This document shows positions 54,887-64,000 of a stretch of 64,000 bases of DNA, in pieces. Position 1 is the first letter of the stretch. Each line of letters starts with the position of its first letter. Both the position numbers and the translations under genes were made by a program. Below the pieces are notes generated by a model. That model was not told the origin of the DNA. It did not search any database and was given only the letters and a program-made list of their open reading frames with translations. The stretch is from Sphingomonas kyeonggiensis (GTDB lineage: Bacteria; Pseudomonadota; Alphaproteobacteria; Sphingomonadales; Sphingomonadaceae), in the NCBI RefSeq assembly GCF_014204495.1, contig NZ_JACHLN010000001.1, forward strand, positions 1,240,001 through 1,304,000, read 5' to 3'.

Positions 54887-55758
54887 CAGCCGCGACTCCA
54901 GCGCGCGAAGATCGCGGTCGGCAGCTCGAGCCCGCGCGCTTCCTCGCGCACCGCCAGCTCGCCGCATTCCACCTTGCCCGGCAAATGCGACACGTGCTGG
55001 CGCAGCAGCTCGCCGATCGCCAGCGCCGACATGCGCACGGCATAGACGGTGAGGAACAGGAAGCGCGAATTGGCGTCGAGCAGCTTCGTCGTGTCGGCGA
55101 TCAGGCCGGGCAGGCCCTCCTCCAGCTTCCACACTTCGCCGTTCGGCCCACGGCCCCATTTCGGCGGATCGAGGATGATTCCGTCATAGCGCCGTCCGCG
55201 CCGCACTTCGCGCGCGGTGAACTTGGCGGCGTCGTCGATCATCCAGCGGATCGGCAGGTCTTCCATGCCCGACAGCGCGGCATTGGCCTTGCCTTCCGCG
55301 ACCGACTTCTTCGAGGCATCGACATGGGTGACCTTCGCCCCCTTGGCCGCCATCGCCAGGCTGCCGACCCCGGTATAGCCGAACAGGTTCATGAACTCGG
55401 GCGCGTCCATCCCGTCGATCTGCGACCGCATCCAGTGCCAGACCGGCGACATGTCGGGGAAGAAGGCGAGGTGGCGAAAGGGGGTGTTCTGCGCGGTGAA
55501 GCGCACTTCCTCCCAGCGCAGCGGCCAGCCTTCGCTCGGCACCGGCTTGGTGAAGTTCCAGCGGCCGCCGCCATCCTCGTCCGCGCCGGGCACGAACTCG
55601 CCATGCGCATCCCAGTTTTCGGAGGCGGGCGCCCACATTGCCTGCGGCTCGGGGCGGATGAAGCGATATTTGCCGTAGCGCTCGAGCTTGCGGCCATGGC
55701 CGCTGTCGACCAGCCCGTAATCGGCCCAAGGCTCGCCGGTGAGAGTGATGAGGTCCAT
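54886..55758 (-). CDS. Class I SAM-dependent rRNA methyltransferase (RlmI-like)
   Basis: The 290-residue protein has the SAM-binding motif FMNLFGYTGVGSLAMAAKGA, acidic motif VTHVDASKKSVAEGK and catalytic-region IILDPPKWGRGPNGEVW. The motif DPPKW and the FGYTG loop match rRNA cytosine methyltransferases of the RlmI/RlmK group. The N-terminal PUA domain found in RlmI is missing. Substrate not determined. Confidence 0.88.
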   Translation of the reverse strand: MDLITLTGEPWADYGLVDSGHGRKLERYGKYRFIRPEPQAMWAPASENWDAHGEFVPGADEDGGGRWNFTKPVPSEGWPLRWEEVRFTAQNTPFRHLAFFPDMSPVWHWMRSQIDGMDAPEFMNLFGYTGVGSLAMAAKGAKVTHVDASKKSVAEGKANAALSGMEDLPIRWMIDDAAKFTAREVRRGRRYDGIILDPPKWGRGPNGEVWKLEEGLPGLIADTTKLLDANSRFLFLTVYAVRMSALAIGELLRQHVSHLPGKVECGELAVREEARGLELPTAIFARWSRG

Positions 55759-55825
55759 GGGGGGTCTTTAGAGCGCAACAAAACGCCCGTCATCCCTCCC
55801 AATTCCTCCCCCTCCGGGGGAGGAT

Positions 55826-57217
55826 TTAAGTGCGCGGCTTGGCGCGCTCGGCGATGTAATCGCGCACCGCGTCGAGCGTGCCGGGCAGCACGTCGTAGCG
55901 CTCCTGCCGCTCGAACAGGTCGCCCACGCGTGCCGGCAGCGAGGGACGGATGCCGGTGGCGCGCTCGACGGCGTCGGCGAACTTGGCCGGGTGCGCGGTC
56001 GCCAGGGTGACGACCGGAACATCGGCGGGGATGTCCGCGCGGCGCGCGGCGGCGAGGCCGATCGCGGTATGCGGGTCGATCACCTGCGCCGCCTCGGCCG
56101 AGGCCCAGCGCATCGCGGCGTTCATTTCGTCGGGGGTGATCCGATCGCTCGCGAAGATCTTCGCGGCGCCTTCGGTCTGGGCATTGGTCAGGCGCATCGC
56201 CTTGCTCGATTCGAAGCCGGCCATCTGCTCGGCGACGCTGCCGCCGGCGAGATCGGAGAGCAGACGCTCGAAGTTGGAGCTGACCTGGATGTCCATGCTC
56301 GGCGCGGCGGTCGGCGTGACGGTGCCCGCCGAATAGTCGCCGCTCGACAGCGCGCGATGGAGGATGTCGTTGACGTTGGTGGCGACGACCAGCCGCTCGA
56401 CCGGCAGGCCCATGCGCGCTGCGACATAGCCGGCGAAGACGTCGCCGAAATTGCCGGTCGGCACCGCGAAGGCGACCTTCTGCGCCGGCGCGCCGAGGCG
56501 GACGGCGGCGTAGAAATAATAGACCACCTGCGCCATCAGCCGGGCCCAGTTGATCGAGTTGACCGCGCTCAGGCGGAAGCGGCCGGTGAAGTCGCGGTCG
56601 TTGAACAGCGCCTTCACCATCGCCTGCGCGTCGTCGAAGCTGCCCTCGATCGCGATGTTATGGACGTTGGGTGCCAGCACCGTGGTCATCTGGCGGCGCT
56701 GCACGTCGGAGACGCGGCCCTTGGGGTGCAGCATGAAGATGTCGACGCCGTGCCGCCCGGCAACCGCGTCGATCGCGGCGCTGCCGGTGTCGCCCGAGGT
56801 CGCGCCGACGATGGTCAGCGGCTCGCTGCTGCCGGTCAGGAACTTCTCGAAGAGCAGGCCGAGCAGCTGGAGCGCGACGTCCTTGAAGGCCAGCGTAGGC
56901 CCGTGGAACAGCTCGAGCAGGAAGTGGCGATGATCGAGCTGGACGAGCGGGGTGACCGCAGCCTGGGAGAAGCGGCCATAGGCCTGCTCGCAGAGCGCGC
57001 GGAGCTCGTCCTCGCCGAGGTCGTCGCCGGTGAAGGGCAGCATCACGCGGACCGCGGTCTCGACATAGGACAGGCCCTTGAGGCCCTCGATCTGCTCGCG
57101 GCTGAAGCTCGGCCAGCTGGTCGGAACATACAGGCCGCCGTCGCTCGCCAGGCCGGCAAGGGTCACGTCACGGAAGCCAAGCAGCGGCGCAGCGCCTCGG
57201 GTGCTCTGATATTGCAT
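55826..57217 (-). CDS. thrC: Threonine synthase
   Basis: The 463-residue PLP enzyme begins MQYQSTRGAAPLLGFRDVTL, with PLP-binding Lys112 in HGPTLAFKDVALQLLG and the phosphate loop in VPTGNFGDVFAGY. It converts O-phosphohomoserine to threonine. The ATG at 57217 is chosen by homology; longer in-frame starts read into the palindromic repeat upstream. A short GC hairpin follows the stop. Confidence 0.95.
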   Translation of the reverse strand: MQYQSTRGAAPLLGFRDVTLAGLASDGGLYVPTSWPSFSREQIEGLKGLSYVETAVRVMLPFTGDDLGEDELRALCEQAYGRFSQAAVTPLVQLDHRHFLLELFHGPTLAFKDVALQLLGLLFEKFLTGSSEPLTIVGATSGDTGSAAIDAVAGRHGVDIFMLHPKGRVSDVQRRQMTTVLAPNVHNIAIEGSFDDAQAMVKALFNDRDFTGRFRLSAVNSINWARLMAQVVYYFYAAVRLGAPAQKVAFAVPTGNFGDVFAGYVAARMGLPVERLVVATNVNDILHRALSSGDYSAGTVTPTAAPSMDIQVSSNFERLLSDLAGGSVAEQMAGFESSKAMRLTNAQTEGAAKIFASDRITPDEMNAAMRWASAEAAQVIDPHTAIGLAAARRADIPADVPVVTLATAHPAKFADAVERATGIRPSLPARVGDLFERQERYDVLPGTLDAVRDYIAERAKPRT

Positions 57218-57290
57218 GAGGGCGGGGCCTAGCGGGGAGCGGGGAGGGGGACAAGATAGGCTATGTTTAGGTGGCGTCATTCCCCACTCC

Positions 57291-57371
57291 GTCATCCCCG
57301 CGCAGGCGGGGATCCAGAGTGGCAAAGCGACGTCTTCGGTAACCCTGGATCCCCGCCTGCGCGGGGATGAC
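57291..57371. repeat. Perfect 27-bp inverted repeat (palindrome family C)
   Basis: The arms 57291-57317 and 57345-57371 are exact reverse complements of 27 nt, each with CCCCGCGCAGGCGGGG-type inner symmetry. The type is common in sphingomonad and xanthomonad intergenic regions. It separates thrC from the surf1 stop at 57374 and could form a large hairpin in either transcript. Confidence 0.9.
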
Positions 57372-57373
57372 GA

Positions 57374-57997
57374 TTATGGTTTGGGCTTCTGCCGCCAGCG
57401 TAGTGCGAGGACGTAGATCACCGAGGCGATAAGCGCGAACAGGAACCATTGCACCGCATAGGAGAGATGGTTGTTCGGCACGCTCGACAGGTCGGGTTTC
57501 GCGGTCGGTTCGAGCCCCGGCGCGGCGTTTTCCGAGATCAGCATCAGATGCTTGGGTTCGCTGTCGAACAAGCCGGCAAGCAGCGGGCGGTGATCGGGGG
57601 CATGGGTGATCGTGCCCGTCACCTTGCCACCGCTCCATGTGGGAAAGAATGTCGGATTAGCCGCCACGCCCATATCGACCAGCAGTAGCGGGCCCTCCGC
57701 GCCCGTGCGGCACTGGGCGATATGGCGATAGCCATTGGTGCCCTTGATCGAGCGTCCGCCTTGGGGGCGCCAGTCGATCACTTCGAGGCAGAAGGCATCG
57801 GCGCGGCGGAAGAGATTCTCGTCGCCCACCGGCAGACGCGGAAAGGCCATTTTCGGCTTGCCGAGATTCTGCGCATACAGCTTGAGCGCGTCGAGCTTCT
57901 CGCCGCGGCGCTCGAGCTGCCAGACGCCCAGGCCGATCATCAGGGCGACGGCAAGGGCGACGATGATCGTCGGGATCAGCGGAAAGCGTGGCATCAT
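57374..57997 (-). CDS. SURF1 family cytochrome oxidase assembly protein
   Basis: The 207-residue protein has two terminal transmembrane helices (PLIPTIIVALAVALMIGLGV and AVQWFLFALIASVIYVLALR) around a periplasmic domain with VWQLERRGEKL, LLLVDMGV and NNHLSYAVQW. SURF1 helps insert heme a in the oxidase. The ATG at 57997 overlaps the DUF983 stop (ATGA). Confidence 0.92.
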   Translation of the reverse strand: MMPRFPLIPTIIVALAVALMIGLGVWQLERRGEKLDALKLYAQNLGKPKMAFPRLPVGDENLFRRADAFCLEVIDWRPQGGRSIKGTNGYRHIAQCRTGAEGPLLLVDMGVAANPTFFPTWSGGKVTGTITHAPDHRPLLAGLFDSEPKHLMLISENAAPGLEPTAKPDLSSVPNNHLSYAVQWFLFALIASVIYVLALRWRQKPKP

Positions 57998-58395
57998 TCG
58001 CTCCGAACGCGCCCTTCGCCCGCGCGGTTGCGATATTCGAGCGCGAGCAGCAGCCCCTTGGAGAAGCGCAGCGAGAGGATCACCAGCGCGGCGGTGATCG
58101 GAATCCACAGCAGCGCATGGATCAGCAGGCCGGGCTGGAAGGTGAATTCGACCCAGAGCGCGAGGCCGGTGACCAGCGCGCCGATGCCGAGGGTGAGGAA
58201 CACCACCGGCCCATCACCCACGTTGAACCGGGTGAAGTCGAGGTCGCAGGCACCGCATTTGTCGGCAAAGCCGGCGAAGCTGCGGAACAGCGTGGCCGCC
58301 CCGCAGCGCGGGCAGGCGCCCTTGGTCCCCGAAAGGATAGGGGGAGGCGACACCGGGCCGCCTCCCCCTGGATTATCGTTGGTCGTGTCGGTCAC
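57994..58395 (-). CDS. DUF983 family protein in cox operon
   Basis: The 133-residue protein has a cytoplasmic zinc-like motif (CPRCGAATLFRSF, then CGACDLDF) and two transmembrane helices (VVFLTLGIGALVTGLALWVE; LLIHALLWIPITAALVILSL). DUF983 proteins commonly sit between ctaE and surf1 in alphaproteobacteria and are thought to help oxidase assembly. I take the GTG at 58395, one nt after ctaE, over a longer start overlapping ctaE. Confidence 0.88.
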   Translation of the reverse strand: MTDTTNDNPGGGGPVSPPPILSGTKGACPRCGAATLFRSFAGFADKCGACDLDFTRFNVGDGPVVFLTLGIGALVTGLALWVEFTFQPGLLIHALLWIPITAALVILSLRFSKGLLLALEYRNRAGEGRVRSE

Positions 58396-58396
58396 G

Positions 58397-59230
58397 TCAG
58401 CCGTGGACCGGCGCGCCCCAGCCGCCCCAGACATAGATGGAGGCGAAGAGGAACAGCCACACCACGTCGACGAAGTGCCAGTACCAGGCCGCCGCCTCGA
58501 AGCCGAAATGCTGCTTCGGGGTGAAATCGCCCTTGTACGCGCGCACCAGGTTCACGATCAGGAAGATCGTGCCGACGATGACGTGGAAGCCGTGGAAGCC
58601 GGTCGCCATGAAGAAGGCGCCGCCATAGCTCGAGCCGCCCTCGCTCGCCGCCTTGAAGGGGAAGGGGGCCTCCATATACTCATAGGCCTGGAAGAAGCTG
58701 AACGAGATGCCGAGCAGCACCGTCAGCCACAGGCCCTTCTTCAGCCCCTCGCGATCGCCGTTGATCAGCGCGTGGTGCGCCCAGGTCACGGTGCAGCCCG
58801 AGCAGAGCAGGATCAGCGTGTTGAGCAGCGGGAACTGCCAGGCGTTGAGCACTTCCATGCCCTTGGGCGGCCACTGCCCGCCGACCGCCTCGACATGCGA
58901 GGGGAAGAGCGAAAAGTCGAACCAGGCCCAGAACCAGCCGACGAAGAACATCACTTCGGAAGCGATGAACAGGATCATGCCGTAGCGCAGATGGAGCTGC
59001 ACGATCGGCGTGTGATCGCCGGCATGCGCTTCCTGGATCACCTTGGCCCACCAGCCGAACATGGTGATCGCCACGAGCGCGAGGCCCGAGAAGAAGACCA
59101 GATAGGCGCTCGGATAGCTGTGCATCACCATGATGCCGCCGATGGCGAGCACAAAGGCAGCAAATGCACCGAAGAGCGGCCAGATGCTGGGTGGCAGGAT
59201 ATGGTATTGGTGATTCTTTGCCCCGGCCAT
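58397..59230 (-). CDS. ctaE: Cytochrome c oxidase subunit III
   Basis: The 277-residue membrane protein has seven helices and family segments such as HLRYGMILFIASEVMFFVGW, LLNTLILLCSGCTVTWAHHA, FFMATGFHGFHVIVGT and AWYWHFVDVVWLFLF. It stabilises the oxidase core. It is intact and normal in length. Confidence 0.97.
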   Translation of the reverse strand: MAGAKNHQYHILPPSIWPLFGAFAAFVLAIGGIMVMHSYPSAYLVFFSGLALVAITMFGWWAKVIQEAHAGDHTPIVQLHLRYGMILFIASEVMFFVGWFWAWFDFSLFPSHVEAVGGQWPPKGMEVLNAWQFPLLNTLILLCSGCTVTWAHHALINGDREGLKKGLWLTVLLGISFSFFQAYEYMEAPFPFKAASEGGSSYGGAFFMATGFHGFHVIVGTIFLIVNLVRAYKGDFTPKQHFGFEAAAWYWHFVDVVWLFLFASIYVWGGWGAPVHG

Positions 59231-59310
59231 CGATCTTCCCTGTCCTAAGCTTTTGCTCGGAGCTTAGGGCGCGAATTCGCTTCCCGCAACAACCCTCGTG
59301 TCGGGTCGAT

Positions 59311-59877
59311 TCAGGATCCGTGCGCGGTGGCCGCCGCTGCCTTCACCGCAGGCGATTCGGACGGGTAGAAAGTGTAGGACAGGGTGATTTCCTGCACGTC
59401 GCGCGCATCCGGATCGTCGAGGATCTTGGGATCGACATAGAAGATCACCGGCATGCGCACCGTCTCGCCGGGCTTGAGCGTCTGCTGGGTGAAGCAGAAG
59501 CACTGGATCTTGGTGAAATATTTGCCGACGAAAGTGGGGGTGACGTTGAACGTCGCCGTGCCGGTCACTTCATGGTCGCCGGTGTTGGTGGCGGTGAAGA
59601 ACGCCATGTCGCGCCCGCCGATATCGATCGTGTCCGATCGGCGTTCGGGCTGGAACTTCCAGGGAATGCCCTTCGCCACGTTCGAATCGAAGGCGACGGT
59701 GATCTTCTGGCCGACGCTGCCCGGCGCGCGCAGGCCGCGCTGGGTGGTGCCGTTCAGGCCGGTCGCCTCGCAGAACATCCGGTAGAGCGGCACCGCCGCG
59801 AAGCCGAGCCCGGTCATCGAACACACGCCGATGCCGGCGAGGATGGCGACGCGCAGGTTGCGGCTCGGCCACTTCAT
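59311..59877 (-). CDS. ctaG: Cytochrome c oxidase assembly protein CtaG (Cox11)
   Basis: The 188-residue protein has a membrane anchor (NLRVAILAGIGVCSMTGLGF), then VPLYRMFCEATGL and the copper-binding motif KIQCFCFTQQTLKPGE. CtaG delivers CuB to subunit I. The ATG overlaps the stop of the coxF-like gene (ATGA). Confidence 0.96.
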   Translation of the reverse strand: MKWPSRNLRVAILAGIGVCSMTGLGFAAVPLYRMFCEATGLNGTTQRGLRAPGSVGQKITVAFDSNVAKGIPWKFQPERRSDTIDIGGRDMAFFTATNTGDHEVTGTATFNVTPTFVGKYFTKIQCFCFTQQTLKPGETVRMPVIFYVDPKILDDPDARDVQEITLSYTFYPSESPAVKAAAATAHGS

Positions 59878-60041
59878 ACGGCGTGGCCCAGCTGGATCTT
59901 CACGATCGAGATGGCGAACACGAGCACCACGAACAGCCCGAGCAGCACCGCCATCACCACGGCGCGGCTGCGCTGGCGGGCGCGGACCAGTTCGGCCTCC
60001 TCGAACGGAGTCGCGGGGGTCTGGATCAGATCATCGGTCAT
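59874..60041 (-). CDS. Small membrane protein CoxF-like
   Basis: The 55-residue protein has one hydrophobic helix ([20 protein letters not shown]) after a charged N-terminus ([16 protein letters not shown]). Small proteins between ctaB and ctaG are typical of alphaproteobacterial cox operons (CoxF). Both ends overlap neighbours by ATGA. Confidence 0.85.
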   Translation of the reverse strand: MTDDLIQTPATPFEEAELVRARQRSRAVVMAVLLGLFVVLVFAISIVKIQLGHAV

Positions 60042-60940
60042 GCGAACCACCTGTCGATAACGAGCGCGCCGAAAACGACGAACAGATAGAGGATCGAGAA
60101 TTTGAACAGCCGCTTCTCGGGCGCCATGTCGTCATCCGGCCCGGTGCGGCGGATCGCCACCTGCACCGCCATGGCGAGGAACAGGCCGGACATCACCGCG
60201 GCGGTGATCCCGTAGATCGCGCCGGTGAAGCCGAGCGGCCAGGGGGCGGCGGCGCACAGGATCATCGGGATCGTGTAGAGCCCGATCTGGATGCGCGTCG
60301 TGCGCTCGCCCGCCACCACCGGCAGCATCGGCACGCCGGCATTGGCGTAGTCGGTCTTCACGAACAGCGCGAGCGCCCAGAAATGCGGCGGGGTCCACAG
60401 GAAGATCAGCGCGAACAGCAGCACCGGCATGGTGCTGACGTCCCCGGTCGCCGCCGCCCAGCCGATCATCGGCGGAAAGGCGCCGGCGGCACCGCCGATC
60501 ACGATGTTCTGCGGCGTCCGGCGCTTGAGCCAGATCGTGTAGACGAAGACGTAGAACAGGATCGAGGCGGCGAGGATCAGGGTCGCCGCCAGGTTGATCG
60601 CGAAATACATCAGCACGAGGCTGAAACAGGCCAGCCCCACGCCGAAGTGCAGCGCCGACTGGCGATCCATCCGTCCCGCCGGCAGCGGGCGCTTCTGCGT
60701 CCGCTTCATCTTGGCGTCGAGATCGGCCTCATACCACTGGTTGAGCGCCCCCGCCGCGCCCGCGCCCAGCGCGATGCACAGGATCGCGGTGAAGCCCAGG
60801 ATCGGGTGGATATGCGCCGGCGCGGCAAGCATGCCGCAGAGCCCGGTGAAGACGACAAGGGTCATCACCCGCGGCTTGGTCAGCGCGAGGAAGTCACGCC
60901 AGTCGGCGGGAAGCGAAACGGTGGCGGCGGAAGTGCTCAT
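60038..60940 (-). CDS. ctaB: Protoheme IX farnesyltransferase (heme o synthase)
   Basis: The 300-residue membrane prenyltransferase has the diphosphate-binding segment [20 protein letters not shown] and the second site ([10 protein letters not shown] region, [10 protein letters not shown]), with about eight helices. It adds the farnesyl group to heme b for heme o/a. Intact. Confidence 0.96.
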   Translation of the reverse strand: MSTSAATVSLPADWRDFLALTKPRVMTLVVFTGLCGMLAAPAHIHPILGFTAILCIALGAGAAGALNQWYEADLDAKMKRTQKRPLPAGRMDRQSALHFGVGLACFSLVLMYFAINLAATLILAASILFYVFVYTIWLKRRTPQNIVIGGAAGAFPPMIGWAAATGDVSTMPVLLFALIFLWTPPHFWALALFVKTDYANAGVPMLPVVAGERTTRIQIGLYTIPMILCAAAPWPLGFTGAIYGITAAVMSGLFLAMAVQVAIRRTGPDDDMAPEKRLFKFSILYLFVVFGALVIDRWFA

Positions 60941-61010
60941 GGTCGTGCCACCGGCTATAGGACAGCGCGAGCCGGCGGCAAAGTGGACGATTTGACCCGC
61001 GCCGGGCCGA

Positions 61011-61898
61011 TCAGTGCTTCACCCTGGTGTCGAGCGGCGCGGCGGGCTTGGGCGGCACCGGCGGCTTACCGATCCAGGCGAGGCCGTGGGCAAGGTCCAG
61101 CGTCACCACCCAGTTGCGCAGGAACGGCATGCCGAGATTGCCGTCCATGATCATGTCCGGGGTGAACGCATCGCCGGTTGTCGCGCGGATGTCGCCCAGC
61201 ACTTCGAAATCGGCCGGCTGCTTGTCTTCCAGCGCGGGGTCCATGCCCACCAGCCTAGCGATCGGCTTCGAAGCGAGCACGGTGCCGCCATTGCCCGAAT
61301 CGAGCTCGAACCAGAGCGTGCCCTTCTTCGACGGCACCGCGGCCATCACCGCCAGCGCGCCGCCATCGATCTCGCGCTTCAGCCGGATGCGCAGCGGGCG
61401 CATCTTCGCGATTCGCGCGGCACGGCTTGCCTCCGATTCGAGCGTCATCACGCCCGCTGCGAAGTCGAAGGTCACGGTACGGCCCTCGAACAGGTTGAGC
61501 CCGATGATCCCGTCGAGATCGACGTCCCTGGGGTTGAGCTTGCCCATGTCGATAAGGCCGAGGATCGGCGGCGTGAGCGTGATCCCGGCCACGATGACCG
61601 GCACGGTCTCGCCGCAATGCGGTCCGTCATGACGGGTGCCCATCATGTTGTAACCGGTCAGCCGGCCCCAGGGTTCGCATCCCGCGCGCTTTGCGCTTTC
61701 CGGCGAAACAAGGGTGATCCCCGCACCGGTGTCGAGCAGGTAGAGCCCCTTCCTGCCGCCAACCTCGGCTTCGATTGCCCAGCGGGTGCGCCAGGGCTTC
61801 ATCTGGATGACTGCGTCGGGCGCCGTGGGAGCCTGCTGCGCTTCGGCGGTGGGGATGGCGGCAAGCAGCAGCGCGAAGGCGGCGGGCAGGAACTTCAT
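61011..61898 (-). CDS. Exported retropepsin-like aspartyl protease
   Basis: The 295-residue protein has a signal peptide ([20 protein letters not shown]) and an aspartyl protease site DTGAG (D56 in [13 protein letters not shown]), with a second Asp-containing segment [10 protein letters not shown]. It lies between ctaD and ctaB; its substrate is unknown and a role in the oxidase pathway is only inferred from location. Confidence 0.85.
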   Translation of the reverse strand: MKFLPAAFALLLAAIPTAEAQQAPTAPDAVIQMKPWRTRWAIEAEVGGRKGLYLLDTGAGITLVSPESAKRAGCEPWGRLTGYNMMGTRHDGPHCGETVPVIVAGITLTPPILGLIDMGKLNPRDVDLDGIIGLNLFEGRTVTFDFAAGVMTLESEASRAARIAKMRPLRIRLKREIDGGALAVMAAVPSKKGTLWFELDSGNGGTVLASKPIARLVGMDPALEDKQPADFEVLGDIRATTGDAFTPDMIMDGNLGMPFLRNWVVTLDLAHGLAWIGKPPVPPKPAAPLDTRVKH

Positions 61899-62002
61899 TG
61901 TCTGTCTCCCTGTGGTCCCGGGCATCGTTTCGATGTCGCATCTTTCGCGGCGATGAACTTGCGGCCGCGTCGCGACCAGATCCGCTGCCCATGCGACGGG
62001 GG

Positions 62003-62040
62003 CGAAACGAAAGCGCCCCGGAAGTTTCCTTCCGGGGCGT
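62003..62040 (-). terminator. Rho-independent terminator after ctaD
   Basis: On the minus strand ACGCCCCGGAAG and CTTCCGGGGCGC pair around a GAAA loop, followed by TTTCGTTTCG. It is 27 nt past the ctaD stop and could limit readthrough into the protease and ctaB genes. Confidence 0.85.
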
Positions 62041-62066
62041 CTTCAATTCCAGCCTTTCGGCGCTGC

Positions 62067-64000
<1,934 letters not shown>

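Noticed and set aside
55805..55823. Terminator after thrC
   Set aside because: A GC hairpin is present but no T-run follows on either strand, so I do not call it a terminator.

Overview
The window looks like chromosomal DNA from a GC-rich alphaproteobacterium of the Sphingomonadales, most likely Sphingomonas or a close relative. The signs are split pntAA/pntAB/pntB genes, an aa3 oxidase operon in the order ctaC-ctaD-(protease)-ctaB-coxF-ctaG-ctaE-DUF983-surf1, DUF6456 and DUF2793 proteins, a Rhodobacter-type gene transfer agent (GTA) remnant, and dispersed palindromes that read 'IPAQAGIQ' or 'AKAGAQG'. No rRNA, CRISPR array, transposase or integrase was seen.

Layout. 1-7.9 kb: DNA alkylation repair fragment, NtrC-type response regulator, small cytochrome oxidase subunit IV, the transhydrogenase operon (with a secreted orphan gene inserted between pntAA and pntAB), a membrane protein, a winged-helix regulator and tRNA-Val(TAC). 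8.0-25.0 kb: an unusual minus-strand cluster of twelve tightly packed genes plus its probable activator. 25.3-35.6 kb: accessory and housekeeping genes (XRE regulator, DUF6456, DUF2339, GST, DapF-like epimerase, dihydroorotase, YgfZ, PhyH dioxygenase, OmpA). 35.7-40.8 kb: a collapsed GTA cluster (small and large terminase, portal fragment, tail-protein fragment, DUF2793). 41-54.4 kb: DUF1134, tRNA-Ser(GCT), sugar catabolism (FCD regulator, ketoglutarate semialdehyde dehydrogenase, galM, bglX), an osmoprotectant ABC transporter, SDR, pterin dehydratase, metallopeptidase and ccmAB. 54.6-64 kb: rRNA methyltransferase, threonine synthase and the aa3 oxidase operon.

The most notable region is 8043-24985. 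A sequence-perfect sigma-54 (-24/-12) promoter at 23851-23866 precedes a DUF3467 gene and eleven further co-directional genes, with gaps of at most about 70 nt and several ATGA overlaps. A sigma-54 activator without a receiver domain lies directly upstream, and NGTAACA repeats between them could be its binding sites. The operon encodes a 1286-residue protein with three tandem AvrRpt2-like (C70) papain folds, all with intact Cys/His/Asp; a subtilisin-like protease with no signal peptide; a protein combining a trypsin-co-occurring-like, an HhH-like and an IPT/TIG-like region; four paralogues of a family I do not recognise, with three shared blocks and Pro/Ala-rich tails; a possible ABBA-fold protein; and two large mostly helical orphans. 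The domain mix suggests an inducible intracellular machine in which proteases act on or alongside a paralogous structural or effector family. Its function is not established by the sequence.

The GTA remnant is the second notable feature: the portal gene is joined out of frame to the C-terminal part of the GTA tail protein, which implies one deletion removed the capsid and most tail genes.
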